Positions 24,555 to 32,789 of a stretch of 64,000 nt of DNA are shown one piece after another; the first letter of the stretch is position 1; every line of letters begins with the position of its first letter. The translations under genes and the position numbers were made by a program. This stretch comes from Oscillospiraceae bacterium (GTDB lineage Bacteria > Bacillota > Clostridia > Oscillospirales > Ruminococcaceae), in assembly GCA_017847835.1 (NCBI GenBank), contig JAGASH010000002.1, positions 62,001 to 126,000 of the forward strand, in the 5' to 3' direction. Under the pieces are notes generated by a model, which worked only from the letters and a program-made list of their open reading frames with translations, did no database searches and was not told the DNA's origin.

Positions 24555-25766
24555 ATGGCAAAAGAAACAAATGGTGTATTTCAGAACAAGGACAATTCAT
24601 GGGGATTTCGGTTTACAGCGGTTATTGACGGAAAGCAGATAACCAAGCGAAAAACCAAAGATGAAAACGGTCAGAAATATCCTACGAAAAAAGCAGCGGC
24701 AAAAGCAAGAGAAGCGGCAATCGCCAAAGCGCACATTGAAGTTAAGCAGAAGCAGAAGATTTTCCGCAGGACAATGGCTGACGTTTACAAGGAATACTGC
24801 GAGAGCGGCAGGACGGGCAAGGCTTATCAGACGATTAAAAAACAGGACAGCTTGTGGAATAACCACATTTCAGCTCGTTTCGGAAAGCGTTATGTTGATG
24901 ATATTTCAGCTGCTGAAATTGTGGACTATCTTTCCGAACTTTATTTTACAGAGGGCTATTCATTTCAGTACACCGAAAGCTTTCTGAAAATGTTCTATCT
25001 GATATTCGGGCAGGCTTATTCACGCAACTATCTTGATGTTGATACTTATAACAAGCTTTGCGTGAACAAAAGCACGAAAATCAGTATGCCGAAAATGAAA
25101 GCGGAAGATGATACCGAAATTGTCGCTTTCAGCCGTGAGGAACTTTCTGCTCTTGATGAATACTTCAAGGGGACAAATGCGGAAACCGCTTATCTTTTGG
25201 GGCGGTACTGCGGTCTGCGTATCAATGAGTGTTTCGGCTTGAAGTGGAGCAATGTTGACATTGAAGCGGGAACTATCACAATAGACCGCCAAATGCAATA
25301 TCAGAATGGGCTTATCAAGCTTGTTGCGCCTAAAACACACAATGCCAAAAGAACGCTCTTTATGTGCGCTGCTCTGAAAGAACATTTCAAGACTTTGGCA
25401 GAAAAGCGGAAATCAGATGAACAGGAATTTGCCGCTCTGCGTGAACAAAATCAGCGCATGATTGAAGATATTGACGGAAAGAAGATTTCTTCAACAGAAC
25501 TTGTAAACTGCCTTTATGACGGGAAAATTCAGACGGTTAATTCCATGAAATACCCCACAAGAGAGATAAAAATCAAGCTTGGGATAGACTTCAAATATCA
25601 TTATCTCCGTCATACTTACGGTACGCTTATGGCAGAAATGAATACTCCAACTCACCTGTTGTGCAACCAAATGGGACATGGAAATATTCAAGTCACGCAG
25701 CGATATTACATAGCGACTTCCAGAACGGGAATTGACGTTCTTCAAAGCAATATCGACAAGCTATAA
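24555..25766 (+). CDS. Site-specific tyrosine recombinase (integrase)
   Basis: A 403-residue phage/Tn916-type integrase. The N-terminal 60 residues form an AP2-like arm-binding domain (NKDNSWGFRFTAVIDGKQIT), then a SAM-like core-binding domain (about 75-180) and the catalytic domain. Catalytic residues are visible: Arg in GRYCGLRINECFGLKWSNVD, His-x-x-Arg in YHYLRHTYGTLM, His in MGHGNIQVTQ and the Tyr in RYY. GAGGTGATTTTCA precedes the ATG. The domain order is complete, so the enzyme is probably active. It would integrate and excise the 24392-33324 element. Confidence 0.94.
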   Translation: MAKETNGVFQNKDNSWGFRFTAVIDGKQITKRKTKDENGQKYPTKKAAAKAREAAIAKAHIEVKQKQKIFRRTMADVYKEYCESGRTGKAYQTIKKQDSLWNNHISARFGKRYVDDISAAEIVDYLSELYFTEGYSFQYTESFLKMFYLIFGQAYSRNYLDVDTYNKLCVNKSTKISMPKMKAEDDTEIVAFSREELSALDEYFKGTNAETAYLLGRYCGLRINECFGLKWSNVDIEAGTITIDRQMQYQNGLIKLVAPKTHNAKRTLFMCAALKEHFKTLAEKRKSDEQEFAALREQNQRMIEDIDGKKISSTELVNCLYDGKIQTVNSMKYPTREIKIKLGIDFKYHYLRHTYGTLMAEMNTPTHLLCNQMGHGNIQVTQRYYIATSRTGIDVLQSNIDKL

Positions 25767-25770
25767 CAAC

Positions 25771-25803
25771 AGAGCCGAAAGTTCAATGCTTTCGGCTCTT
25801 GCT
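25771..25803. terminator. Bidirectional terminator between integrase and WYL regulator
   Basis: AGAGCCGAAAG (25771-25781) pairs perfectly with CTTTCGGCTCT (25789-25799), followed by TGCTTATT. It serves the two convergent genes. Confidence 0.85.
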
Positions 25804-26903
25804 TATTGATAGAGATTGCGGATTTTATCAAGGAACTGCTTGAACTCCTCGACAACAGGAGCAGGAGAAACAAGCTTCGCACGCTTTCCAAAACCGCAAA
25901 GCCACGAAAAGAACTGTTCGCTGACATTCACCTTTGTGTTAATGCTGAAATGGTTCTCGTCAACCTTTCCGTAAATCACATTTGCTGTTCCGAAGCGGTC
26001 TACAACAGTATCAAGGAGCGGATTTACAAAGTGAATTGTAACTCTCTGCGTTTCGCCGCCGAACATAGAAAACGTCCGCTGCGCGTATGCTTCTATGTCA
26101 ACAGCGGCAAAGGCATCCGCGCCCTCTCTTGCCGCTCCCATAAGCTGAACGTCTTTCATGCGGTCAACTCTGTATGTCTTTATCTTCTGCGAGCGGCTTT
26201 CAAAAGCAAGGAGATAATAATTGCCCTCGTTTATCAGAAGCTTGTAGGGGCTTACTATGTATCTGTTGCCGTTCCTGCGTTCAAGCTGCTCGTTCACGTT
26301 GTTTATGGAGCATTTCAGATATTTGAAGCTTATCTGTTCGGGGGTGTGCTTTTTCGTGCTGATTGCTTCGTTTATTCGGCTGATGTTGTTCAGAACTTGC
26401 TTGTTGTTGGTTTTTACACGGTCTGTGAGGAAAGAATTTTGCTTTATCTTGTCCGCTTGGTGAACGCTCACAAACTCGGTTATCACGTCAACAAGCCGCT
26501 CTGCCTGTCCTTGTGAGATGAACTTTGCGGAATAAACGCACTCTGCAAGAATGCGGATATCGTCCAAATCAAAGCGAGGCTGCCGCACAAAGAAGCCTTT
26601 TCTGCTCTTGTCATACTGCACAAGCTTTTCCGTATCATCAGCGGCAAGAGCGGCTTCGGCTTCGTCAATGCTGCTTTCGTTTTCCAAAAGCCACATTATC
26701 CTGTTGATGTCCTCAATATCCCGATAAATTGAGCGGCGCTCCGCATAAATCCCGCAATCTTCAAGAAACCCGATTATATCAGAAGCCGAAGCAACATTAT
26801 CCTCATCTGTGTATTTCAAGAGATACTGCAACACAAGGTATGGCTTTAGCTTTTGGTTGTTCTTCCTGCCGTGTCCGCTTTCAAGCTGTGTTTCGTTTGT
26901 CAT
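25803..26903 (-). CDS. WYL domain transcriptional regulator
   Basis: A 366-residue protein with an N-terminal winged helix (about 20-75, LQYLLKYTDEDN then RRSIYRDIEDINRIM), a middle helical region and a WYL domain (PYKLLINEGNYYLLAFESRS, then KTYRVDRMKDVQL), ending in a WCX-like domain. WYL proteins sense ligands, often nucleic acids or nucleotides, and frequently control defence or mobile-element genes. GAGGAAAAAGC lies before the ATG. It has its own promoter at 26930-26958. Its targets here could be itself, the integrase or the neighbouring cargo. Confidence 0.88.
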   Translation of the reverse strand: MTNETQLESGHGRKNNQKLKPYLVLQYLLKYTDEDNVASASDIIGFLEDCGIYAERRSIYRDIEDINRIMWLLENESSIDEAEAALAADDTEKLVQYDKSRKGFFVRQPRFDLDDIRILAECVYSAKFISQGQAERLVDVITEFVSVHQADKIKQNSFLTDRVKTNNKQVLNNISRINEAISTKKHTPEQISFKYLKCSINNVNEQLERRNGNRYIVSPYKLLINEGNYYLLAFESRSQKIKTYRVDRMKDVQLMGAAREGADAFAAVDIEAYAQRTFSMFGGETQRVTIHFVNPLLDTVVDRFGTANVIYGKVDENHFSINTKVNVSEQFFSWLCGFGKRAKLVSPAPVVEEFKQFLDKIRNLYQ

Positions 26904-26929
26904 GCTTTTTCCTCTGCCGTTTTTCTTTA

Positions 26930-26958
26930 ATTATAGCAGAAGAATGTGGTTTTGTCAA
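26930..26958 (-). promoter_or_regulatory. Promoter of the WYL regulator
   Basis: TTGACA (26953-26958), 17 nt, TATAAT (26930-26935) on the minus strand, perfect consensus. Confidence 0.82.
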
Positions 26959-26964
26959 TTATAG

Positions 26965-27006
26965 AGAACCCCCACGCAGAGAAAAGCGACTGCGTGGGTT
27001 CTTTTA
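26965..27006. terminator. Hairpin terminator downstream of the envelope-protein operon
   Basis: GAACCCCCACGCAG pairs with CTGCGTGGGTTC (one G unpaired), followed by TTTTAT on the plus strand. It lies between the minus-strand operon ending at 27076 and the WYL promoter. Confidence 0.65.
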
Positions 27007-27075
27007 TGTGTTATTTTTATTGGTTGAGTTTATCTTCTCATTGTATTTTCCCTGACTGATAATACCTTCACCGTA

Positions 27076-27903
27076 TTATGTTAAGCTTTTCGATTTATTG
27101 CTTTTGATACTACTCCTGAATTTAATCACGGCAAGCACGACAGGAATACAAGCCACAATTGCTACAAAAGGAAAAGCTGACGTTCTGTGTGGATAATCCA
27201 TATTGGTAAAAAACGCAACCAAGAACATTAAGGCATAAACCATAGAAAATGAAAATGCTGTTTTATGTTTTTTATACCAAAATAGAATTGATGACAACGT
27301 CAAAACAGACAGGATTGCAACTTCAAAGATACTTACCGATACAAATGCTTCATCAAATGTACCAAAGAAATTCCAACTTGCATAATAATCATCGTAAGGA
27401 TAGAACGATATTTCCATAATACAAAAGGCTTTCATAAACAGATATACTATCATTGCAGAAACTAAATAGCAAACATTGAACGCCATCTCTTTGGTGGTAT
27501 AATCTATCTTTACAAAAGCTGTATCGGTTTTTGATAATAACTGCAATATAACCACGAACAACATCAATGTAACAACAGCTAAAAATATGAATAATCCCGG
27601 CATAATTTCACAATGCTTACAGCAGCTTAATATACAGATTATGTTAATGCAAAAATAGATTAGATTGAAGATCAGAAACGGTATTTTTTTGCCAATAAAC
27701 GCAAAGACAGCTGCCGCCGCCAACGCTAAAGGTGCTGCCGCAATAATCAAAGCCCATGAATCATATATTTTATAAAGTATTTGCTGCCCTGAAAACTCTT
27801 GTTTTGCCACAATCAGCGTACAGGACAAAATCAGCAAAACTGCTGCGAAAACCGAATAGCAAATGCTCAATACAAATTGTTTTTTAGATAGTAATGTCGC
27901 CAT
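27076..27903 (-). CDS. Unknown polytopic membrane protein (element cargo)
   Basis: A 275-residue protein with about eight hydrophobic segments spread along its length and very short loops, ending in a basic tail (KFRSSIKSNKSKSLT). I recognise no family. Base composition is AT rich. AGGAAGAGGCATTTTT precedes the ATG; the upstream zinc-ribbon gene ends 36 bp away, so it is the last gene of a four-gene minus-strand unit. A role in the cell envelope is all that can be said. Confidence 0.75.
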   Translation of the reverse strand: MATLLSKKQFVLSICYSVFAAVLLILSCTLIVAKQEFSGQQILYKIYDSWALIIAAAPLALAAAAVFAFIGKKIPFLIFNLIYFCINIICILSCCKHCEIMPGLFIFLAVVTLMLFVVILQLLSKTDTAFVKIDYTTKEMAFNVCYLVSAMIVYLFMKAFCIMEISFYPYDDYYASWNFFGTFDEAFVSVSIFEVAILSVLTLSSILFWYKKHKTAFSFSMVYALMFLVAFFTNMDYPHRTSAFPFVAIVACIPVVLAVIKFRSSIKSNKSKSLT

Positions 27904-27939
27904 AAAAATGCCTCTTCCTAAAGCGAAAGTGAATTGATA

Positions 27940-28794
27940 TCATTCGTAATAGATTTTCATTGATTTATAGCAGTTTACAGCCGCCGTATCAGCATTATGA
28001 AATGAAGACGAGAAAGAATTAAGGCTTCCGGTCGGATTTACCGCAAGATTAGTCAGTTCAAGATAAGCATTGTAGAATTCCTTGAGTGCATTATAGGCTT
28101 CGCGATGCTCCTCAGGAGGATTTTTCAAATCTTTCATCAAAGAATTAACCTCTTGTGTGTTGTATTTTATATTGGTTATCAGAACATTGAATTCACTATC
28201 GGCAAACAGTCTGTTGAGCGCGTCATTGAAATCATCTACAAAAACACCGTATGGACGAGTAAATTTATCTGTTTCGGTGTCGCGTTTTTCGTAAATGGCG
28301 TTATACCAAACGTTCTTGATAAGATTGCCGGCTTTTTCTGCGTCAACAGCTCCGTCAAGCATTATCTCGCTTGCTCGACTAACCTTTTGTATGTATTCAT
28401 TCTTTCTGATATTGCTTGTCACAACCGATACAATCACTATAACAAGCGCAACTAAAACAGCCGAGATACTTCCGATGATAATAAGCTTCTTTTTTGAAGG
28501 GGCGGGTTTTGCTTTTGGCGCGGAATTTTCCTGCCTATTAACAGGTCTTCCGCATTGAGGACAAAGGGTTGAGATTGCGGGAATAATTGCATTACACTCT
28601 ACACAATGAACTGCGCCTTCCGGCAAGCCCATACTTTCATTTTGACTTGAAGAATCAGGAATATCATCAACCTCAACCATCAGCTTTTTGGCGTCTTCCG
28701 ATGAGTATTTTGTACCGCAGCTCCGGCAGACAAAGAAATCTCCTTCTTTGACAAATTCTTTTTCGCTGCAAAGTTCGCACGTCAATGTTTTCAT
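27940..28794 (-). CDS. Double zinc-ribbon, single-pass membrane protein (element cargo)
   Basis: A 284-residue protein with a first zinc ribbon (CELCSEKEF...CRSC, residues 6-30), a second (CVECNAIIPAISTLCPQC, about 62-80), a Lys/Pro-rich linker, one membrane segment (about 102-124) and a 155-residue outer helical domain. The start is the ATG at 28794; the in-frame TTG at 28803 is too close to the ribosome site. The layout is similar to the host zinc-ribbon genes at 22.4-24 kb, but the outer domain is different. Function unknown. Confidence 0.8.
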   Translation of the reverse strand: MKTLTCELCSEKEFVKEGDFFVCRSCGTKYSSEDAKKLMVEVDDIPDSSSQNESMGLPEGAVHCVECNAIIPAISTLCPQCGRPVNRQENSAPKAKPAPSKKKLIIIGSISAVLVALVIVIVSVVTSNIRKNEYIQKVSRASEIMLDGAVDAEKAGNLIKNVWYNAIYEKRDTETDKFTRPYGVFVDDFNDALNRLFADSEFNVLITNIKYNTQEVNSLMKDLKNPPEEHREAYNALKEFYNAYLELTNLAVNPTGSLNSFSSSFHNADTAAVNCYKSMKIYYE

Positions 28795-28824
28795 AAAATT
28801 CAACCTTTCGTTTTATTATAGTTT

Positions 28825-28865
28825 GTCCGGCGCGCGGAAATGAAAAATATTCTCACGCGCCGGAC
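28825..28865. repeat. Perfect 10-bp inverted repeat between two cargo genes
   Basis: GTCCGGCGCG (28825-28834) and CGCGCCGGAC (28856-28865) form a GC-rich stem with a 21-nt AT-rich loop in an AT-rich neighbourhood. On the minus strand it lies after the 175-aa lipoprotein gene and just before TATAAT (28814-28819). It could be an attenuator, an mRNA stabiliser or a regulator site. Confidence 0.6.
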
Positions 28866-28870
28866 TGATT

Positions 28871-29398
28871 TTATAGTCCAAGTTTCTTTTGAAGAATTTC
28901 AAACTCATCATAGAGCTTTAACTCCGCCGTGAGGAACTTCATATAATCACTCATAAACACAATATTTCCTCCCGAAGAACCGTTGGATTTCTCTAATTTC
29001 ATTTCTTCGATTTCTTTCATCATTGAAGAAAGATTGCTCATTTCGGGATACTTTTCAGCTATTTCAATTGCTTTGGAATAATCATTCTGCAATTCCAAAA
29101 GATATTCATAGCAGGTGCTGTAATTTTTAGCGTCAAAATAACCCGAGGCTGAAGTTCTGTTTGGTGAGTGAATTGTCAGCTCAATTATTTTGTTGAGGTC
29201 ATCCAATCCGACAGCAGTTCCGCATTTTCCGCATATACCGAATTCAATATCGTGTCCGAGCGCTTCGCCTTGAGTTTCACCGCACTCCGCGCATTTCTGA
29301 GGCTCAGTGCAGGTCGCGTCTGAGAATTTGTGCTGATGAGCGCAGCCTGTTGTGAGAACAACCGTCATCAGCGTAAGAACAGCAATAATCTTTTTCAT
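28871..29398 (-). CDS. Small lipoprotein with Cys/His repeats (element cargo)
   Basis: A 175-residue protein with lipobox LTTGC (Cys at residue 19), then HKFSDATCTEPQKCAECGETQGEALGHD and FGICGKCG (residues 23-63), a Cys/His-rich module common in secreted clostridial proteins, followed by a helical, acidic region. AGAGAGGAATTTTT lies before the ATG. Probably anchored to the outer face of the membrane. The ligand or partner is unknown. Confidence 0.8.
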   Translation of the reverse strand: MKKIIAVLTLMTVVLTTGCAHQHKFSDATCTEPQKCAECGETQGEALGHDIEFGICGKCGTAVGLDDLNKIIELTIHSPNRTSASGYFDAKNYSTCYEYLLELQNDYSKAIEIAEKYPEMSNLSSMMKEIEEMKLEKSNGSSGGNIVFMSDYMKFLTAELKLYDEFEILQKKLGL

Positions 29399-29450
29399 AA
29401 AAATTCCTCTCTGTATTTTTATTCAGACCGGAAAAGTCTGATTTATGAAC

Positions 29451-30215
29451 TTATAATTTGTTAAGCCAATCATTTATTGCATTCGCAGTTTCACCGCCGG
29501 ATTTAATCTCGGGCTGTTCGATTTTCAAATCTTTTTTACCCCAGCTGCCGTCAAAATTGATATGCGCGTTCAGCTTCCAGAATCTGAACATAGAGCCATT
29601 CCAGTCGGTACCTGAGGCTGTTCCGCTGAAAACGAGGTCAAAGCCGTCTGCTGTTTCGGTGATTTTATAATCTTCAACGTGATTATAGCGCATTTCCTTG
29701 TATTCTCTTTCAACCACTTCATTTACATACTTAACCGCCATACTGTAAGCCTGTTTTTCGGTAACTGCGTCGCTTGCAAAGGAAGAATCGTTGATTGCGT
29801 TATAGACAACTTTCCCGTTTACCGCTTCAAATAAAGCAAAATCGGCGTCTTCATCGCTGAATATTTTTATTCTGCAGGAAACAGAATAATCTTTAGCCTG
29901 AACAAAGTCGTAAGCGGATTGGCTTACACTTTTATAATCATCGGTTTTATCTTCCCAGACAGGACCATAATCGGATTTTGTCCTTTTTATTTTCAGTGCC
30001 GAACCTTTAGAGGCGGTTTTGGTGATTAAGACCTCGTTTTTTGTTTCATCGAAAACCGTTTCTGCTTCTCCGATGGATTCCTCGGCAAGTTTATCGATAG
30101 AACTGATTATCTCACTGCTTGGTACGCTGCTTTTGCTGCTTGCTGCGTTTGAATTGCAGCCCGACAATAATGCTGAAATAATCAGCGAAAACGCTATTAA
30201 GTGTTTTCTCTTCAT
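29451..30215 (-). CDS. Lipoprotein of unknown function (element cargo)
   Basis: A 254-residue protein with lipobox ALLSGC (Cys near residue 20), a Ser-rich linker and a globular domain rich in Tyr, Trp and Asp. The ATG at 30215 has AAAGGAGT at good spacing; a longer frame from 30257 would read through this site. It is the first gene after the promoter at 30260-30288 and heads the four-gene operon. No family recognised; the late domain (DLVFSGTASGTDWNGSMFRF) may be a beta-sandwich. Confidence 0.78.
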   Translation of the reverse strand: MKRKHLIAFSLIISALLSGCNSNAASSKSSVPSSEIISSIDKLAEESIGEAETVFDETKNEVLITKTASKGSALKIKRTKSDYGPVWEDKTDDYKSVSQSAYDFVQAKDYSVSCRIKIFSDEDADFALFEAVNGKVVYNAINDSSFASDAVTEKQAYSMAVKYVNEVVEREYKEMRYNHVEDYKITETADGFDLVFSGTASGTDWNGSMFRFWKLNAHINFDGSWGKKDLKIEQPEIKSGGETANAINDWLNKL

Positions 30216-30259
30216 AATAATTTCATACTCCTTTCCAAAACGGGAACTATTCTTCACTA

Positions 30260-30288
30260 ATTATACACCTTTTCTTCCTGTTTGTCAA
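30260..30288 (-). promoter_or_regulatory. Promoter of the cargo lipoprotein operon
   Basis: TTGACA (30283-30288), 17 nt, TATAAT (30260-30265) on the minus strand. A plus-strand TATAAT (30302-30307) for the divergent XRE gene lies only a few bases away, so the two promoters share the region and may be controlled together. Confidence 0.78.
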
Positions 30289-30337
30289 GAGGAAAAGGAA
30301 GTATAATTCATATATACGGTAAAAAGGAGGAAGAAAA

Positions 30338-30670
30338 ATGCTTGTTACAAATATGCACATTGTAGGAAACAGATTGTATGAAATCAGAAAACGGGCGGGT
30401 TTGACGAGAGCGGAGGTTGCCGAAAGGGCAAATCTTTCGGACAGAACCTATGCGGATATTGAGCGCGGCTCGTCAAATATGCGTGCCGAAACGCTGATTG
30501 GTATTTGCAACGCTTTGCATATCACTCCCGATGAAATCTTTGTCGATACAAACGCAGCGCTTGATGTTCAGCAGGAAGAAATTTTCAACCGGCTGAGCGA
30601 ATGTTCCGCAAAAGAACGGGAAACCGCTCTCAAACTGATAGAAGTATATCTTCATTCGCTGAACAAATAG
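30338..30670 (+). CDS. XRE family helix-turn-helix regulator
   Basis: A 110-residue protein with a lambda-repressor-type helix-turn-helix (about 10-66: LYEIRKRAGLTRAEVAERAN, then LSDRTYADIERGSSNM) and a short helical tail. AAAAAGGAGGAAGAAAA gives a strong ribosome site. It is divergent from the lipoprotein operon with overlapping promoter regions, which suggests it regulates that operon and itself. No downstream partner gene (for example a toxin) is in the same orientation. Confidence 0.85.
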   Translation: MLVTNMHIVGNRLYEIRKRAGLTRAEVAERANLSDRTYADIERGSSNMRAETLIGICNALHITPDEIFVDTNAALDVQQEEIFNRLSECSAKERETALKLIEVYLHSLNK

Positions 30671-30821
30671 GGGGCTGCCTTTCGTGAAAATCAGAATTTT
30701 GTGAAAACTTTCGGGGCTGTGTGGGCTGCTCTTGTAGAATGAGCGGCTTTGATTTCGGAAAACGGTTTTCGGCTGTTTTCGCGGCAATGACAAACGTTTC
30801 CTCGGCAACAGAAAACAAAAA

Positions 30822-30866
30822 AACGGCAAGCTGTGCATTCCCTTTCGGGTGTACACGCTTGCCGTT
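30822..30866. terminator. Bidirectional terminator
   Basis: AACGGCAAGC (30822-30831) pairs perfectly with GCTTGCCGTT (30857-30866), with A/T runs on both sides. It ends the minus-strand 77-aa gene and probably the XRE transcript. Confidence 0.8.
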
Positions 30867-30869
30867 ATT

Positions 30870-31103
30870 TTACTTGAAGTACTTTTTGATTTGCTTTTCA
30901 AGTTCTTTCTCAATCGTCTTTCGGATAGTTTCCTGCAAGGCTTTTTTGTTAATCTTGGCTTGATTTAGCCTGTTTATTCGGTCAACAGTTTCTCTGCGTT
31001 GATTGAGGAAATCAATGTAATTCTCATGCGCCGATTTGCCGTTTGTCAAGCGTTGGAGATTTCTGATGTGATTATCCATGAGATATTCATAATCTTCGTT
31101 CAT
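30870..31103 (-). CDS. Small charged helical protein (77 aa, element cargo)
   Basis: A 77-residue protein, almost wholly helical and basic, with heptad-like patterns (NRLNQAKINKKALQETIRKT) and a poly-Lys end (KQIKKYFK). AAAGGAGCGATAAA precedes the ATG. No family recognised. It could be a DNA-binding or coiled-coil accessory protein of the element. Confidence 0.7.
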   Translation of the reverse strand: MNEDYEYLMDNHIRNLQRLTNGKSAHENYIDFLNQRRETVDRINRLNQAKINKKALQETIRKTIEKELEKQIKKYFK

Positions 31104-31233
31104 TTTATCGCTCCTTTCTTTTGTGTGTTGTGGAATTATCGCAGAGCCGCTCGGAGAGCGGCGTTGCTATGATTTCACAACCCTTATTTATTTTATTTGA
31201 AAAATGACAGATGAAGATTTAACAAATCTGATA

Positions 31234-31752
31234 TCAGAATTTAAAGAGGGGTTTTGTTGCTTTTGCTTGAGAGTTGCCGGTATTATTTATCCTATTATTT
31301 GTATCATATTTATTATATATTTCTCTATTGTTTTGTGAATTGGTGATTTCATTTTGCGGAAAAGTTTTTTCGCAAGAAGTGCTGTTTTCAGGCTTTAGTT
31401 CGTTTTTTGTAAAGGGACTTTCAGTTCTTTCTGCGTTTTTCGCAACAGGAACTTCATTGAATATGTAGGTGTTTCCATTACACGGAACAAGATACCCTTT
31501 TTTTATCATAATGTCAAAATACTTATAGACAGAAGTTTTGCCTATGCCTGTTTCCTTTATAACATTGGCGGGCGAAAATGCGAACTTGAAGCCGTTCATA
31601 TTGGAAGCAAAGTACAGATACAAAATCAAACCTGTACCGCCTAAATCACGGCTTGCTGCTCGCCAAACTCTGTTATTAATACCTAAATAGTTTCCATCAA
31701 GCGAAGCCTTGTTTACCTTTATAAATCTTTGGTTTTCAACTGAATATGCCAT
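31234..31752 (-). CDS. Winged-helix protein, possibly replication-related
   Basis: A 172-residue protein with a basic N terminus and a winged-helix pattern (LILYLYFASNMNGFKFAFSP, then IGKTSVYKYFDIMIKKGYL) similar in style to DNA-binding domains of small plasmid/ICE replication or partition proteins. It is followed by an Asn/Thr/Glu-rich disordered tail (about 105-172). GAAGGAGAATATT precedes the ATG, with a promoter at 31810-31838. Whether it initiates replication of an excised circle is unknown. Confidence 0.65.
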   Translation of the reverse strand: MAYSVENQRFIKVNKASLDGNYLGINNRVWRAASRDLGGTGLILYLYFASNMNGFKFAFSPANVIKETGIGKTSVYKYFDIMIKKGYLVPCNGNTYIFNEVPVAKNAERTESPFTKNELKPENSTSCEKTFPQNEITNSQNNREIYNKYDTNNRINNTGNSQAKATKPLFKF

Positions 31753-31809
31753 AATATTCTCCTTCTAAGATTATTTTTGGAAATCTTTTTGATTTCCTTT
31801 TGTAATATA

Positions 31810-31838
31810 ATTATAATAAAATTTTTTGTGTTTATCAA
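31810..31838 (-). promoter_or_regulatory. Promoter of the winged-helix gene
   Basis: TTGATA (31833-31838), 17 nt, TATAAT (31810-31815) on the minus strand. Confidence 0.55.
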
Positions 31839-31877
31839 ACAAGTTCGCCTTGTGGAGCGGCTTGATAAAGTCATATA

Positions 31878-32306
31878 TCACGCTGCGGTCTGCTTGATAA
31901 TCTGCTCTGTTGTTTCCTCTGTTTCCCGCTCTGCTGCTCCGAAATTTCCAACAGCGGGGTACTTTTGAAGAAACCACTTCTTGATTGTCGGATAGCGGAA
32001 AGCCTTAGAATGACACTGCGAAATCAACAGCATTTCGTCAAATTCATTAAGGACAAGCTTTCTTGTTTCTGCCGCTTCGTGAGTGGAAATATAATCCCTC
32101 ATGTACTTGTAAGTAAGCCCTGCGTAGGTTTCCTTGTTGGGATTTCTCTTGATTGTGCGGACTTCCACGCTGAAATTGGGGTAATCCTGACGGGCTTTCT
32201 GTAAAATCCTATACTCCTCGCTGCGAATATCGGAAGCGTGCTTTGCAAAGGCACTTGTCATTACAAGGCGATTGTTGATGAAGTCAACGTTGATTGTGTT
32301 TTTCAT
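31878..32306 (-). CDS. Unknown element protein, paralog A
   Basis: A 142-residue protein sharing its plan with the next gene: a short N-terminal segment (LVMTSAFAKHASDIRSEEYR), a central strand region with the shared motif GLTYKYMRDYI, and the C-terminal motif IKKWFLQKYP. The ATG at 32306 has AAAGGAGAACAAGACA upstream. The C-terminal tail is Glu/Thr rich. I do not know the family. Its presence as a tandem pair inside the element suggests a role in element maintenance or host interaction. Confidence 0.72.
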   Translation of the reverse strand: MKNTINVDFINNRLVMTSAFAKHASDIRSEEYRILQKARQDYPNFSVEVRTIKRNPNKETYAGLTYKYMRDYISTHEAAETRKLVLNEFDEMLLISQCHSKAFRYPTIKKWFLQKYPAVGNFGAAERETEETTEQIIKQTAA

Positions 32307-32329
32307 TGTCTTGTTCTCCTTTCTCTTGA

Positions 32330-32689
32330 TTAAGCTGCGAACTCTGCGATTTCTGGGTACTTTTCCAGAAACCACTTCTTGATTTGGCTGTATGCCTTGA
32401 CAGAAGCAACGCTCTTTCCGATTTCCCTCATTTGATTGTATTCTTGAATGATATCTTCGGAGTTGGAGCGGCTTTTGATGTAGTTCTCCATGAACTCATA
32501 GGTCAAACCTTTGAAGCTGTCTTTTGCCTTTCTGCTTGTTGTTTTGATTACAACCTTGAATGTGGGGAACTCGCTGCGGGCTGCCTTTAACTCCATATAC
32601 TCCTCAGAGCCGAAGCGGGAAGCCGCTGTAGCGAACTTCTTTGTGATTTCAAGTGCCTTGTTTCTTTCGTTGATAATAATGTTTGCCAT
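32330..32689 (-). CDS. Unknown element protein, paralog B
   Basis: A 119-residue protein with GSEEYMELKAARSEFPTFKV, GLTYEFMENYI and IKKWFLEKYPEIAEFAA, clearly paralogous to paralog A 23 bp downstream. Two ATGs (32695 and 32689) are possible; the second is better spaced from AAGGAG. No catalytic motif is visible. The pair share size, order and motifs, so a duplication within the element is likely. Confidence 0.72.
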   Translation of the reverse strand: MANIIINERNKALEITKKFATAASRFGSEEYMELKAARSEFPTFKVVIKTTSRKAKDSFKGLTYEFMENYIKSRSNSEDIIQEYNQMREIGKSVASVKAYSQIKKWFLEKYPEIAEFAA

Positions 32690-32789
32690 TTTCATTTTCT
32701 CCTTTTGATTTGATTTTGTGGTTTTGGGTGTTTCCCTTACCTTGTGATTATATTATAACATATCTTGACTGTTTATCTGTCGTTATAAT

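Noticed and set aside
31771-31977. 68-codon minus-strand frame overlapping paralog A
   Set aside because: It overlaps the end of the well supported paralog A in another frame and has no ribosome site.
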